NCBI GenBank assembly: GCA_042867185.1
Contig: JBHZQV010000013.1
Location: 57,143-121,142 of the forward strand
DNA length: 64,000 nucleotides
Direction: 5' to 3'
From: Xylophilus sp042867185
Lineage (GTDB): Bacteria > Pseudomonadota > Gammaproteobacteria > Burkholderiales > Burkholderiaceae_C
Shown: positions 33,384 through 41,640 of the stretch, one piece after another
Layout of the letters: the number at the start of each line of letters is the position of its first letter
Numbering within the stretch: position 1 is the stretch's first letter
Notes under the pieces: model-generated
What the model saw: only the letters and a program-made list of their open reading frames with translations
The model's database searches: none
What the model was told of the DNA's origin: nothing
Made by a program: the position numbers and the translations under genes

Positions 33384-35780
33384 ATGCGCCTGCCGAGGCT
33401 GCGCATCCACCGCCTCCGGACCCGCATCGCGCTGATCTTCACCGCCCTGGTGCTGGTGGTGCAGGTGCTGGGCTACGCCTCGGTCAGCCGGTTCATCGTC
33501 TCGGCCGCCCGCACCAACACCGACGAACAGCTGCAGGTGGCCGAGCGGGTGTTCGGCCAGATCGTGCAGGCCCACCGCGAGCGGCTGGCCCAGGCGGCCA
33601 CGGTGGTGGCGGCCGATTTCGGCTTCCGCGAGGCGGTGGCGACCCGCAACGAATCGACCATCGTCTCGGCGCTGCGCAACCACGGCGACCGGATCCAGGC
33701 CGATCTCGTGGTGCTGGTCGGGCTGGACGGCCGGCTGATCGCCGACACCACGCTACTGGATTCGGAGCAGAGCCTGTTCCTCTATCCCGACCTGATCGCC
33801 CGCGCCCGGCGCGAGGGCAGCGCATCGTCGATCGCGCCGCTGGACGACAAGCTCTTCGAGCTGGTGGTGGTGCCGGTGCGTGCGCCGGTCACCATCGCCT
33901 GGATCGTGATGGGTTTCCGGGTCGACAGCCGGGTGGTCGACCTGCTGAAATCGACCACCACGCTCGATGTCTCCTTCATCAGCCGCACCACCGCCGGCAG
34001 CTGGCAGGTGCTGGCCACCTCGCTGCCGGCCGAGACCGCCGCCAAGCTGACGGCGGACCTGGGCGACGAGCTGCGCTCCACCGGCCGCAACACCGACCTG
34101 CGGCTCGACGGCGACGACTACGCGGTGCGGCTGGTGTCGCTCAACCGGGGCGACGAACCGGTGGTGGCGGTGCTGCAGCGCTCGCTCGCCGAGAGCATGG
34201 CGCCGTTCCAGCGGGTGCAGTCGACCCTGCTGCTGGTGAGCCTGGCGGGCCTGCTGGTCTCGGTGGTGGCCGCCTTCCTGACCGCGCGCAGCGTGACCCG
34301 GCCGATCGGCGTGCTGAGCAGCTTCGCCCGCGGCATCGGCGAGGGCCACTACCCGCCGCCGATCCCGATGCCGCCGCAGGAGGACGAGCTGGGCGACCTG
34401 GCCCGCACCTTCAACCGGATGCGCGACGGCCTGCTGGAGCGCGAGCAGCGGATCACCGGCCTGGCCTATGAGGACGCGCTGACCCACCTGCCCAATCGCG
34501 CCCGTTTCCACGAACACCTGGAACAAGCCATCGTCCAGATACAGGCGGCCCAGGGCGGTGCCTGCGGCTCGCTGGCGGTGATGGTGATGGACCTGGACCG
34601 CTTCAAGTACGTCAACGACACGCTGGGCCATCCGATCGGCGACCAGCTGCTGGTCGAGGTGGGCCGGCGGCTGCTGGCCACGCTGCCCGGCGGCGACACG
34701 GTGGTCGCCCGCCTGGGCGGCGACGAGTTCGCGGTGCTGCTGCCCTGCGGCGACGCGGCCTCGGCCTTCGCCATCGCCCGGCAGGTGCTGCTGGTGCTGG
34801 AGCAGCCGACCACCGTCGAGGGCCAGGTGGTCGACATCGGCGCCAGCATCGGCATCGTGGTCTGCCCGCAGCACGGCACCGACGTGCCGACCCTGATGCG
34901 GCGGGCCGACATCGCGATGTACGCGGCCAAGCGTACCGGCGCCGGCTGCCTGCCCTACGACAGCGGCCACGAGACGGTGCAGCCCGAGCGGCTCTCGCTG
35001 ATGGGCGAGCTGCGCCGCGCGGTCGAGCACGGCGACCTGGCGCTGCACTACCAGCCCAAGATCGACATGGCCAGCGGCGAGGTGCATTCGGTCGAGGCGC
35101 TGGTGCGCTGGGAGCACGCCACCCGCGGCTTCGTCGCACCCGACCGCTTCATCCCCTTCGCCGAGCAGACCGGCTACATCAAGGCGATCACCCGGTTCGT
35201 GGCCGGCAGCGCCATCGCCCAGTGCGCCGCCTGGCACGCGGCCGGCATCGAGATCGCGGTGTCGATCAACGTCTCGGCCCGCGACCTGCTGGGCGACGAG
35301 CTGCCGGCGCTCTTCGCCACCCTGCTGCAAGAGCACCGGATGGCGCCCGGCTGGATCTGGATCGAGGTGACCGAGAGCTCGGTGATGGACGACCCGGCCC
35401 ATGCGCTGGCCACGCTCGACCAGCTGCACGACATGGGCCTGCGCCTGTCGATCGACGACTTCGGCACCGGCTATTCGTCGCTCGCCTACCTGAAGCGGAT
35501 GCCGGTCGACGAGATCAAGATCGACAAGTCGTTCGTGATGAACATGGCCGACGACCGCGACGACGAGATCATCGTCCGCTCGACCATCGACCTGGGCCAC
35601 AACATGGGCCTGAAGGTGGTGGCCGAGGGCGTCGACAGCGAACTCGTGCTGCAGCGGCTGCGCGCACTTGATTGCGACATGGTCCAGGGCTACCTGCTCG
35701 CCCGGCCGCTCTCGGCCACGCAGTTCGAGACCTGGCTCGGGTTGTGGGCCGACAAGCGCAAGACGCTACCGATTTGGTAG
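33384..35780 (+). CDS. Membrane GGDEF-EAL cyclic-di-GMP enzyme
   Basis: The 798-aa protein has two membrane helices (about residues 15-37 and 278-300) around a periplasmic sensor of double-Cache size, then HAMP, GGDEF (about 360-540) and EAL (about 550-795). The GGDEF site RLGGDEF is intact but the inhibitory RxxD site is lost (PGGD). EAL residues are complete: EALVRW, NVSARDL, EVTESS, DDFGTGYSS, KIDKSFV and EGVDS, so phosphodiesterase activity is likely. The TAG stop lies inside a family-1 repeat. Position last in the operon suggests it senses the state of the exported haem or copper proteins. Confidence 0.9.
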   Translation: MRLPRLRIHRLRTRIALIFTALVLVVQVLGYASVSRFIVSAARTNTDEQLQVAERVFGQIVQAHRERLAQAATVVAADFGFREAVATRNESTIVSALRNHGDRIQADLVVLVGLDGRLIADTTLLDSEQSLFLYPDLIARARREGSASSIAPLDDKLFELVVVPVRAPVTIAWIVMGFRVDSRVVDLLKSTTTLDVSFISRTTAGSWQVLATSLPAETAAKLTADLGDELRSTGRNTDLRLDGDDYAVRLVSLNRGDEPVVAVLQRSLAESMAPFQRVQSTLLLVSLAGLLVSVVAAFLTARSVTRPIGVLSSFARGIGEGHYPPPIPMPPQEDELGDLARTFNRMRDGLLEREQRITGLAYEDALTHLPNRARFHEHLEQAIVQIQAAQGGACGSLAVMVMDLDRFKYVNDTLGHPIGDQLLVEVGRRLLATLPGGDTVVARLGGDEFAVLLPCGDAASAFAIARQVLLVLEQPTTVEGQVVDIGASIGIVVCPQHGTDVPTLMRRADIAMYAAKRTGAGCLPYDSGHETVQPERLSLMGELRRAVEHGDLALHYQPKIDMASGEVHSVEALVRWEHATRGFVAPDRFIPFAEQTGYIKAITRFVAGSAIAQCAAWHAAGIEIAVSINVSARDLLGDELPALFATLLQEHRMAPGWIWIEVTESSVMDDPAHALATLDQLHDMGLRLSIDDFGTGYSSLAYLKRMPVDEIKIDKSFVMNMADDRDDEIIVRSTIDLGHNMGLKVVAEGVDSELVLQRLRALDCDMVQGYLLARPLSATQFETWLGLWADKRKTLPIW

Positions 35781-35818
35781 CAGGTGGCCGCCGCGCGGCG
35801 CCGATCCTGGCTACGAAT
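35765..35818. repeat. Interspersed 3'-end repeat, family 1, copy D
   Basis: Core GCTACCGATTTGGTAGC at 35765-35781, then AGGTGGCCG, GCGCCGATCCTGGCTAC. The TAG stop of the GGDEF-EAL gene (35778-35780) lies in the core, and the stop of the convergent mnmA (35811-35813) lies in the 3' part, so one element ends both genes. Confidence 0.7.
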
Positions 35819-36956
35819 CGCTCGAAGACCGGCCTGTGCCCGGGCTGTCGGCAGAGGCGATCACCCCGCCGCCCAGGCACACCTCGCCGTCGTACAGCAC
35901 CGCCGACTGGCCGGGCGTGACGGCCCACTGGGCCTGCGGAAAATCGAGCGAGAAGCGGCCGTCGCCCGCCTCGGCGAAGGCGCAGGCCGCATCGGTCTGC
36001 CGGTAGCGCGTCTTGGCCGCCAGGGCGGGGGAGGGCGCCGGCGGCACGCCGGCCACCCAGCTGGTGTCGTCGGCCACCAGCCGGTGCGACAGCAGCCACG
36101 GATGGTCGTGGCCCTGCACCACCCGCAGCACGTTCTTCTCCAGGTCCTTGCGGGCCACGAACCAGGGCGCATGCTCGCCGCCGCCGCGCTGCGCGCCCTT
36201 GTCCTTCAGCCCGCCGATGCCCAGGCCCTGGCGCTGGCCCAGGGTGTAGAACGACAGGCCCTGGTGCCGGCCGACGGTGCGGCCGCGCTCGTCCTGGATC
36301 GCGCCCGGCGCATGCGAGATGTAGCGGTTGAGGAACTCGCGGAACGGCCGTTCGCCGATGAAGCAGATGCCGGTCGAGTCCTTCTTCTTCGCGTTGGGCA
36401 AGGCGATCTCGTCGGCGATGCGGCGCACCTCGGTCTTGTGCAGCTCGCCCACCGGGAACAGCGTCTTCGAGAGTTGCGCCTGGTTCAGCCGGTGCAGGAA
36501 ATAGCTCTGGTCCTTGGCCGGGTCCAGGCCTTTCAGCAGCTGGTGCTTCTGCGAGGCGTGGTCGAAGCGCACGCGGGCATAGTGACCGGTGGCGATCTTC
36601 TCGGCGCCGAGCCGCATCGCATGGTCGAGGAAGGCCTTGAACTTGATCTCGGCGTTGCAGAGCACGTCGGGGTTCGGCGTGCGGCCGGCCTGGTACTCGC
36701 GCAGGAATTCGGCGAAGACCCGGTCCTTGTAGTCGGCCGCGAAGTTGACATGCTCGATCTCGATGCCCAGCACGTCGGCCACCGCCGCCGCATCGACGAA
36801 ATCGACGTTCGACGAGCAGTACGCGCTGTCGTCGTCGTCCTCCCAGTTCTTCATGAAGATGCCGACCACCTCGTGGCCCTGCTGTTGGAGCAGATGGGCG
36901 GTGACGGCGGAATCGACCCCTCCGGAGAGGCCTACGACGATGCGGTGGTGGGACAT
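35811..36956 (-). CDS. mnmA: tRNA-specific 2-thiouridylase MnmA
   Basis: MnmA places sulfur on U34 of tRNA Lys, Glu and Gln, using ATP and sulfur relayed by Tus/IscS. The 381-aa protein has the PP-loop GLSGGVDS at residues 9-16 and both catalytic cysteines, Cys100 (NPDVLCNAEIKF) and Cys198 (STGICFIGERPF). The C-terminal beta-barrel ends in a Ser-rich tail. A -10 like element (GATAAT on the minus strand, 36967-36972) lies 10 nt before the ATG, so it has its own promoter. The stop lies within a family-1 repeat. Confidence 0.97.
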   Translation of the reverse strand: MSHHRIVVGLSGGVDSAVTAHLLQQQGHEVVGIFMKNWEDDDDSAYCSSNVDFVDAAAVADVLGIEIEHVNFAADYKDRVFAEFLREYQAGRTPNPDVLCNAEIKFKAFLDHAMRLGAEKIATGHYARVRFDHASQKHQLLKGLDPAKDQSYFLHRLNQAQLSKTLFPVGELHKTEVRRIADEIALPNAKKKDSTGICFIGERPFREFLNRYISHAPGAIQDERGRTVGRHQGLSFYTLGQRQGLGIGGLKDKGAQRGGGEHAPWFVARKDLEKNVLRVVQGHDHPWLLSHRLVADDTSWVAGVPPAPSPALAAKTRYRQTDAACAFAEAGDGRFSLDFPQAQWAVTPGQSAVLYDGEVCLGGGVIASADSPGTGRSSSDS

Positions 36957-36966
36957 AAGGGGTGCG

Positions 36967-36972
36967 ATTATC
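36967..36972 (-). promoter_or_regulatory. mnmA -10 element
   Basis: GATAAT on the minus strand ends 10 nt before the mnmA ATG. This gives a very short leader and shows that mnmA need not depend on transcription from panB. Confidence 0.45.
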
Positions 36973-37041
36973 CCGGCCCGTCCTTCGCCATGCCCGGCCC
37001 CGGGCTATCGCCCGCCGCCAGGCGGCCGTGCGCATCCGGCC

Positions 37042-37902
37042 TCACCACGCATGGATGGCATCGACCGGAAACGTGCCGGATTTCACCGCCTCCACGTAGT
37101 CCCGCATGGCGGCGTCGATGCTGCCGCCCTTCTGGAGGAAGTCGGTGACGAACCGGGGCGGCCGCCCCATGGAAAGGCCGAGCATGTCGTGCAGCACCAG
37201 CACCTGCCCGTCGGTGCCCGAACCGGCGCCGATGCCGATCGTCGCGCAACGCTGCAGCACCCGCGTGATGTCCCGGGACAGGTCGGCGGGCACCATTTCG
37301 AGCACCAGCATCGTCGCTCCCGAAGACTCCAGCCGCTGCGCATCCGCGATCAGCGCGTCGGCCTGTTCGCGGGTGCGGCCCTGCACCCGGTATCCGCCCA
37401 GCGCATGGATGCTCTGCGGGGTCAGCCCCAGGTGCGCGCAGACCGGTATGCCGCGCTCGACCAGGAACTCGACCACCGCGCAGGCCCAACCGCCGCCTTC
37501 GAGCTTGACCATGTGCGCGCCTTCGCACATCAGCTCCGCGGCGTTGCGCAGGGCATCCTCCCGGGACGTGTGGTAGGAGCCGAACGGCATGTCCGCGACC
37601 AGCAGGGGCCGGCGACCGGCCCTGGCGACGCCGCGCGCCACCGAACGCGTGTGGTAGCCGATGTCCCGCACCGTCACCGACAGGGTCGACTCGTCGCCCT
37701 TGCACACCATGCCCAGCGAATCGCCGACCAGCAGGCAATCGACGCCCGCGCCCGACGCCGCGTGGGCGAAGGTCGCGTCGTAGGCGGTGAGCATCGTGAT
37801 CTTCTCTCGCCGCACCTTCATGTCGTGCAGCGTGCGGACGGAAACCGTCGGGTTTTTGGCGGACGCCGATGCGCCGTAGAGCGCAGATTCACTGTTCGTC
37901 AT
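37042..37902 (-). CDS. panB: 3-methyl-2-oxobutanoate hydroxymethyltransferase
   Basis: PanB adds a hydroxymethyl group from methylene-THF to alpha-ketoisovalerate, the first committed step to pantothenate and CoA. The 286-aa protein has MLTAYDATFA, LLVGDSLGMV (Mg2+-binding Asp), VKLEGG, and HLGLTPQSIHALGGYRVQG. The second of two in-frame ATGs (37902) is chosen because GGAG sits 6 nt before it; the upstream ATG at 37920 has no ribosome site. It lies between the Nudix gene and mnmA, which are neighbours in many proteobacteria, so it looks inserted there. No panC or panD is near. Confidence 0.95.
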   Translation of the reverse strand: MTNSESALYGASASAKNPTVSVRTLHDMKVRREKITMLTAYDATFAHAASGAGVDCLLVGDSLGMVCKGDESTLSVTVRDIGYHTRSVARGVARAGRRPLLVADMPFGSYHTSREDALRNAAELMCEGAHMVKLEGGGWACAVVEFLVERGIPVCAHLGLTPQSIHALGGYRVQGRTREQADALIADAQRLESSGATMLVLEMVPADLSRDITRVLQRCATIGIGAGSGTDGQVLVLHDMLGLSMGRPPRFVTDFLQKGGSIDAAMRDYVEAVKSGTFPVDAIHAW

Positions 37903-37955
37903 GCTTAGCTCCGATGCCATGGGGAAAGACACGCCGGGATGCCCTGCCGGTGACC

Positions 37956-38447
37956 CTAGCCGCCGGTGACGCTGGGATCGCTGTAGACCGCCTCCAGCGG
38001 CAGGCGGCGGCCGGCCAGGTAGTCCTCCAGGCAGCGCAGCAGCAGGGGGCTGCGGTGGCGCTCGGGGCAGGCGCGGATCTCGTCGGCCGTCATCCAGACG
38101 GCGCGCACGATGCCCTCGTCGAGCGGCTGGTCGGGGAAATGCGCGCCCACCTCGCCGCTGAAGGCGAAGCGCAGGTAGGTGATGTCCTCGCCGTCGCGGC
38201 TGCGCTGGAAGCGCGAGATGTAGACGCCCACCAGCGCGGTCGGGGTGAAGACGTAGGCCGATTCTTCCAGTGCCTCGCGGGCGCAGCCCTGGGCGGGCGT
38301 TTCGCCCCGGTCGAGGTGGCCGGCCGGGTTGTTGAGCCTGAGACCGTCGCCGGTGTGTTCTTCCACCAGCAGGAATCTGCCGTCGCGCTCCATCACCGCC
38401 GCGACGGTGACGTTGGGCTTCCAGCGGGGGGCGGCCGTAGTGTTCAT
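37956..38447 (-). CDS. Nudix hydrolase (NudJ-like)
   Basis: The 163-aa protein has an intact Nudix box, G-x5-E-x7-REALEE within GHLDRGETPAQGCAREALEE, preceded by LNNPAG. Its size and the linkage to mnmA resemble NudJ (YmfB), the HMP-PP/phosphatase-like Nudix enzyme beside mnmA in E. coli; this assignment is inferred. A -10 element lies 7 nt before the ATG at 38447. The alternative ATG at 38456 would fall inside that element and is rejected. It is divergent from pntAA. Confidence 0.85.
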   Translation of the reverse strand: MNTTAAPRWKPNVTVAAVMERDGRFLLVEEHTGDGLRLNNPAGHLDRGETPAQGCAREALEESAYVFTPTALVGVYISRFQRSRDGEDITYLRFAFSGEVGAHFPDQPLDEGIVRAVWMTADEIRACPERHRSPLLLRCLEDYLAGRRLPLEAVYSDPSVTGG

Positions 38448-38454
38448 GGCCGGC

Positions 38455-38460
38455 ATTATC
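38455..38460 (-). promoter_or_regulatory. Nudix gene -10 element, likely leaderless
   Basis: GATAAT on the minus strand ends 7 nt before the ATG at 38447, the same spacing as at tsaB. No ribosome site fits between. Confidence 0.5.
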
Positions 38461-38530
38461 CCGGGTGACAGCCGCCGGAGCGATCCAGTAAGCTCGGCCC
38501 CGCACCATCCTGACAACACGAGGAGCAGCC

Positions 38531-39667
38531 ATGCGCATAGGCGTACCGTCGGAGACGACGGCGGGGGAGACACGGGTCGCGGTGACGCCGGAGACGGCGA
38601 AGAAGCTGGTGGCGCAGGGCCATGCGTTGCACATCCAGTCGGGTGCGGGCCTCGCGGCCAGCGTGACCGATGCGGCCTACGAGGCGGCCGGCGCGCGGAT
38701 CGTGGACGCGGTCGGCGCTTTCGGTGCCGACCTGGTGCTGAAGGTGCGCGGCCCGACCGAGGCCGAGCTGCCCCTGCTGCGCCCCGGCACCGCCGTCGTC
38801 GGCATGCTCGACCCGTTCGATGCGCCCGGCCTGCAGCGGCTGGCATCCGCCGGCGTCACCGGCTTCGCGCTGGAGGCCGCGCCCCGCACCACCCGCGCCC
38901 AGGGCATGGACGTGCTCTCGTCGCAGGCCAACATCGCAGGCTACAAGGCGATCATGGTCGCGGCCGACAAATACCAGCGCTTCTTCCCGATGCTGATGAC
39001 CGCCGCCGGCACGGTGAAGGCCGCCCGCGTCGTGGTGCTCGGTGTCGGCGTGGCCGGCCTGCAGGCGATCGCCACCGCCAAGCGGCTCGGCGCGGTGATC
39101 GAGGCTTCGGACGTGCGGCCCTCGGTCAAGGAACAGGTCGAGTCCCTCGGCGCCAGGTTCATCGACGTGCCCTACGAGACCGACGAAGAGCGCGAGGCCG
39201 CCCAGGGCAGTGGCGGCTACGCCCGCCCGATGCCGCAGGGATGGCTCGACCGGCAGAAGGCCGAGGTCGCCCAGCGGGTGGCCGCGGCCGACATCGTCGT
39301 CTCCACCGCGCTGATCCCCGGCCGCGCCGCGCCGGTACTGGTCACCGAGGAGATGGTCCGCGCGATGAAGCCGGGCTCGGTGATCGTCGACATCGCCGCC
39401 GGCAGGGGCCCGGGCGGCGTCGGCGGCAACTGCCCGCTGACCGAGGCCGGCCGGACCGTCGTCGTCCACGGCGTGACCCTCGTCGGCGAGACCAACCTGC
39501 CCGCGCTGGTGGCGGCCGACGCCTCGGCGCTCTACGCCCGCAACGTGCTCGATTTTCTGAAGCTGGTGCTGCCGAAGGACGCGGCCGCGCTGCAGATCGA
39601 CACCGCCGACGACATCGTGGCCGCCTGCCTCGTGGTGCAGGGCGGCAACGTCACGCGCAAGCAGTAG
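38531..39667 (+). CDS. pntAA: NAD(P) transhydrogenase subunit alpha, part 1
   Basis: This 378-aa soluble subunit binds NAD(H) (domain I) of the proton-translocating transhydrogenase. It shows MRIGVPSETTAGETRVAVTPETAKKL, the dinucleotide fold VVVLGVGVAGLQAIATAKRLGA, and the mobile loop region YARPMP. In this lineage the alpha chain is split, with the membrane part encoded by the next gene 11 bp on. GAGGAG precedes the ATG. Together the three genes let the cell convert NADH to NADPH with the proton gradient. Confidence 0.97.
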   Translation: MRIGVPSETTAGETRVAVTPETAKKLVAQGHALHIQSGAGLAASVTDAAYEAAGARIVDAVGAFGADLVLKVRGPTEAELPLLRPGTAVVGMLDPFDAPGLQRLASAGVTGFALEAAPRTTRAQGMDVLSSQANIAGYKAIMVAADKYQRFFPMLMTAAGTVKAARVVVLGVGVAGLQAIATAKRLGAVIEASDVRPSVKEQVESLGARFIDVPYETDEEREAAQGSGGYARPMPQGWLDRQKAEVAQRVAAADIVVSTALIPGRAAPVLVTEEMVRAMKPGSVIVDIAAGRGPGGVGGNCPLTEAGRTVVVHGVTLVGETNLPALVAADASALYARNVLDFLKLVLPKDAAALQIDTADDIVAACLVVQGGNVTRKQ

Positions 39668-39678
39668 AGGACGCCGCC

Positions 39679-40023
39679 ATGGACATCTCCCACACCCTCA
39701 CCAACCTGGTCATCTTCGTGCTGGCGATCTACGTGGGCTACCACGTGGTCTGGACGGTGACGCCCGCGCTGCACACGCCGCTGATGGCGGTGACCAACGC
39801 CATCTCGGCCATCGTCATCGTCGGCGCGATGCTGGCGGCGGCGCTGACCACCACCCCGCTCGGCAAGACGATGGGCGTGCTGGCGGTCGCGCTGGCGGCG
39901 GTCAACGTCTTCGGCGGCTTCCTGGTCACGCGGCGGATGCTGGAGATGTTCCGCAAGAAGGACAAGAAGGCGGCCGCGCCCGCCGCTGCGGCGAAGAGCG
40001 CCGACGCAGGGGCCGCCCGATGA
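39679..40023 (+). CDS. pntAB: NAD(P) transhydrogenase subunit alpha, part 2 (membrane)
   Basis: The 114-aa protein has three to four membrane helices with no soluble domain, ending in a Lys/Ala-rich cytoplasmic tail. It forms part of the proton channel (domain II). GYHVVWTVTPALHTPLMAVTNAIS is the family signature region. Its stop overlaps the pntB start (ATGA). Confidence 0.95.
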   Translation: MDISHTLTNLVIFVLAIYVGYHVVWTVTPALHTPLMAVTNAISAIVIVGAMLAAALTTTPLGKTMGVLAVALAAVNVFGGFLVTRRMLEMFRKKDKKAAAPAAAAKSADAGAAR

Positions 40024-41504
40024 GCATGAACACCGTCACGCTGCTCTACCTGGTGGCCAGCGTCTGCTTCATCCAGGCCCTGAAGGGCCTCTCCCACCCC
40101 ACCACCTCGATCCGCGGCAACGCCTTCGGCATGGCCGGCATGGCGATCGCGGTGGTCACCACCGCCGCGCTGATCGTGACGCTGGCCGGCAGCGCGCTCG
40201 GCCTGGGCTGGGTGCTGCTCGGCCTGCTGGCGGGCGGTGCCGCCGGCAGCGTGATGGCCCAGCGGGTCGAGATGACCAAGATGCCCGAGCTGGTCGCCTT
40301 CATGCACAGCATGATCGGCCTGGCGGCGGTCTTCATCGGCATCGCCGCGGTGGCCGAGCCCTGGGCCTTCGGCATCACGCCGGCGCCGGTGGCGGCCGCG
40401 GTCGGCGTGCCGACGGCCGAAGGCGCGGTGGTCATCGACGGCTTGCTGCGCTACGCGATTCCCTACGGCAACCGGCTGGAGCTGTTCCTGGGCGCGGCCA
40501 TCGGCGCGGTCACCTTCAGCGGCTCGGTGATCGCCTTCGGCAAGCTCTCGGGCAAGTACAGGTTCCGGCTGTTCCAGGGCGCGCCGGTGCGCTTCCGGGG
40601 CCAGCACTGGCTCAACCTGGCGCTGGGCCTGCTGACGGTGGGCCTGGGCCTGGTGTTCGTCCTGACCGAGAGCTGGCCCGCCTTCTTCGCGATGCTGGCG
40701 CTGGCCTTCGTGATGGGCGTGCTGGTCATCATCCCGATCGGCGGTGCCGACATGCCGGTGGTGGTGAGCATGCTCAACAGCTACTCGGGCTGGGCGGCGG
40801 CGGGCATCGGCTTCAGCCTCAACAACAGCATGCTGATCATCGCGGGCAGCCTGGTCGGCAGTTCGGGCGCGATCCTGAGCTACATCATGTGCAAGGCGAT
40901 GAACCGCTCGTTCTTCAACGTGATCCTGGGCGGTTTCGGGGGCGAGGCGGCCACCGCCGCCGCCGGCGCGGCCGAGCAGCGCCCGGTGAAGTCCGGCAGC
41001 GCCGACGACGCGGCCTTTGTGCTGGGCAATGCCGAGACGGTGGTGATCGTGCCGGGCTACGGCCTGGCGGTGGCGCGCGCCCAGCATGCGGTCAAGGAGC
41101 TGGCGGCCAAGCTCACCGAGCGGGGCATCACGGTGAAGTACGCGATCCACCCGGTGGCCGGCCGCATGCCCGGCCACATGAACGTGCTGCTGGCCGAGGC
41201 CGAGGTGCCCTACGACCAGGTCTTCGAGATGGAGGACATCAACGGCGAGTTCGGCCAGGCCGACGTGGCGATCATCCTGGGCGCCAACGACGTGGTGAAC
41301 CCGGCCGCGCATACCTTGGGCAGCGCGATCTATGGCATGCCGATCCTGGAGGCCTACAAGGCCAAGACGGTGATCGTCAACAAGCGCAGCATGGCCGCCG
41401 GCTATGCGGGGCTGGACAACGCGCTGTTCTACATGGACAAGACGATGATGGTCTTCGGCGACGCCAAGAAGGTCGTCGAGGACATGACCAAGGCCATCGA
41501 GTAG
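40020..41504 (+). CDS. pntB: NAD(P) transhydrogenase subunit beta
   Basis: The 494-aa beta subunit has a membrane half of eight to nine helices and a C-terminal NADP(H)-binding domain III. Landmarks are FMHSMIGLAAVFIG with the channel histidine, MLNSYSGWAAAGIGFSL, the VIVPGYGLAVARAQH nucleotide loop, HPVAGRMPGHMNVLLAEA, and GANDVVNPAA. It completes the pnt operon. A GC-rich stretch after the stop partly resembles repeat family 2. Confidence 0.97.
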   Translation: MSMNTVTLLYLVASVCFIQALKGLSHPTTSIRGNAFGMAGMAIAVVTTAALIVTLAGSALGLGWVLLGLLAGGAAGSVMAQRVEMTKMPELVAFMHSMIGLAAVFIGIAAVAEPWAFGITPAPVAAAVGVPTAEGAVVIDGLLRYAIPYGNRLELFLGAAIGAVTFSGSVIAFGKLSGKYRFRLFQGAPVRFRGQHWLNLALGLLTVGLGLVFVLTESWPAFFAMLALAFVMGVLVIIPIGGADMPVVVSMLNSYSGWAAAGIGFSLNNSMLIIAGSLVGSSGAILSYIMCKAMNRSFFNVILGGFGGEAATAAAGAAEQRPVKSGSADDAAFVLGNAETVVIVPGYGLAVARAQHAVKELAAKLTERGITVKYAIHPVAGRMPGHMNVLLAEAEVPYDQVFEMEDINGEFGQADVAIILGANDVVNPAAHTLGSAIYGMPILEAYKAKTVIVNKRSMAAGYAGLDNALFYMDKTMMVFGDAKKVVEDMTKAIE

Positions 41505-41588
41505 ACGCCGCAGCGCTCGCCGCCGCGGCGCCTCCCCTTCGTTCGGCAGGCCCGCAGGTCTGCCGCACCACCCGGAAACCCCCCATTT

Positions 41589-41614
41589 AGCACGGTCGTG
41601 CTTTCCTGCACAAT
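41589..41614 (+). promoter_or_regulatory. fadD promoter with a 14-bp palindromic operator
   Basis: AGCACG (41589-41594), two bases, CGTGCT (41597-41602) form a perfect inverted repeat. CACAAT at 41609-41614 is a plausible -10, with TTTAGC at 41586-41591 as a weak -35. A repressor bound at the palindrome would cover the -35 and spacer. A TetR-type fatty-acid regulator is a reasonable candidate. Confidence 0.5.
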
Positions 41615-41640
41615 CGGCCGGCTGAGGAGACACGACACAC

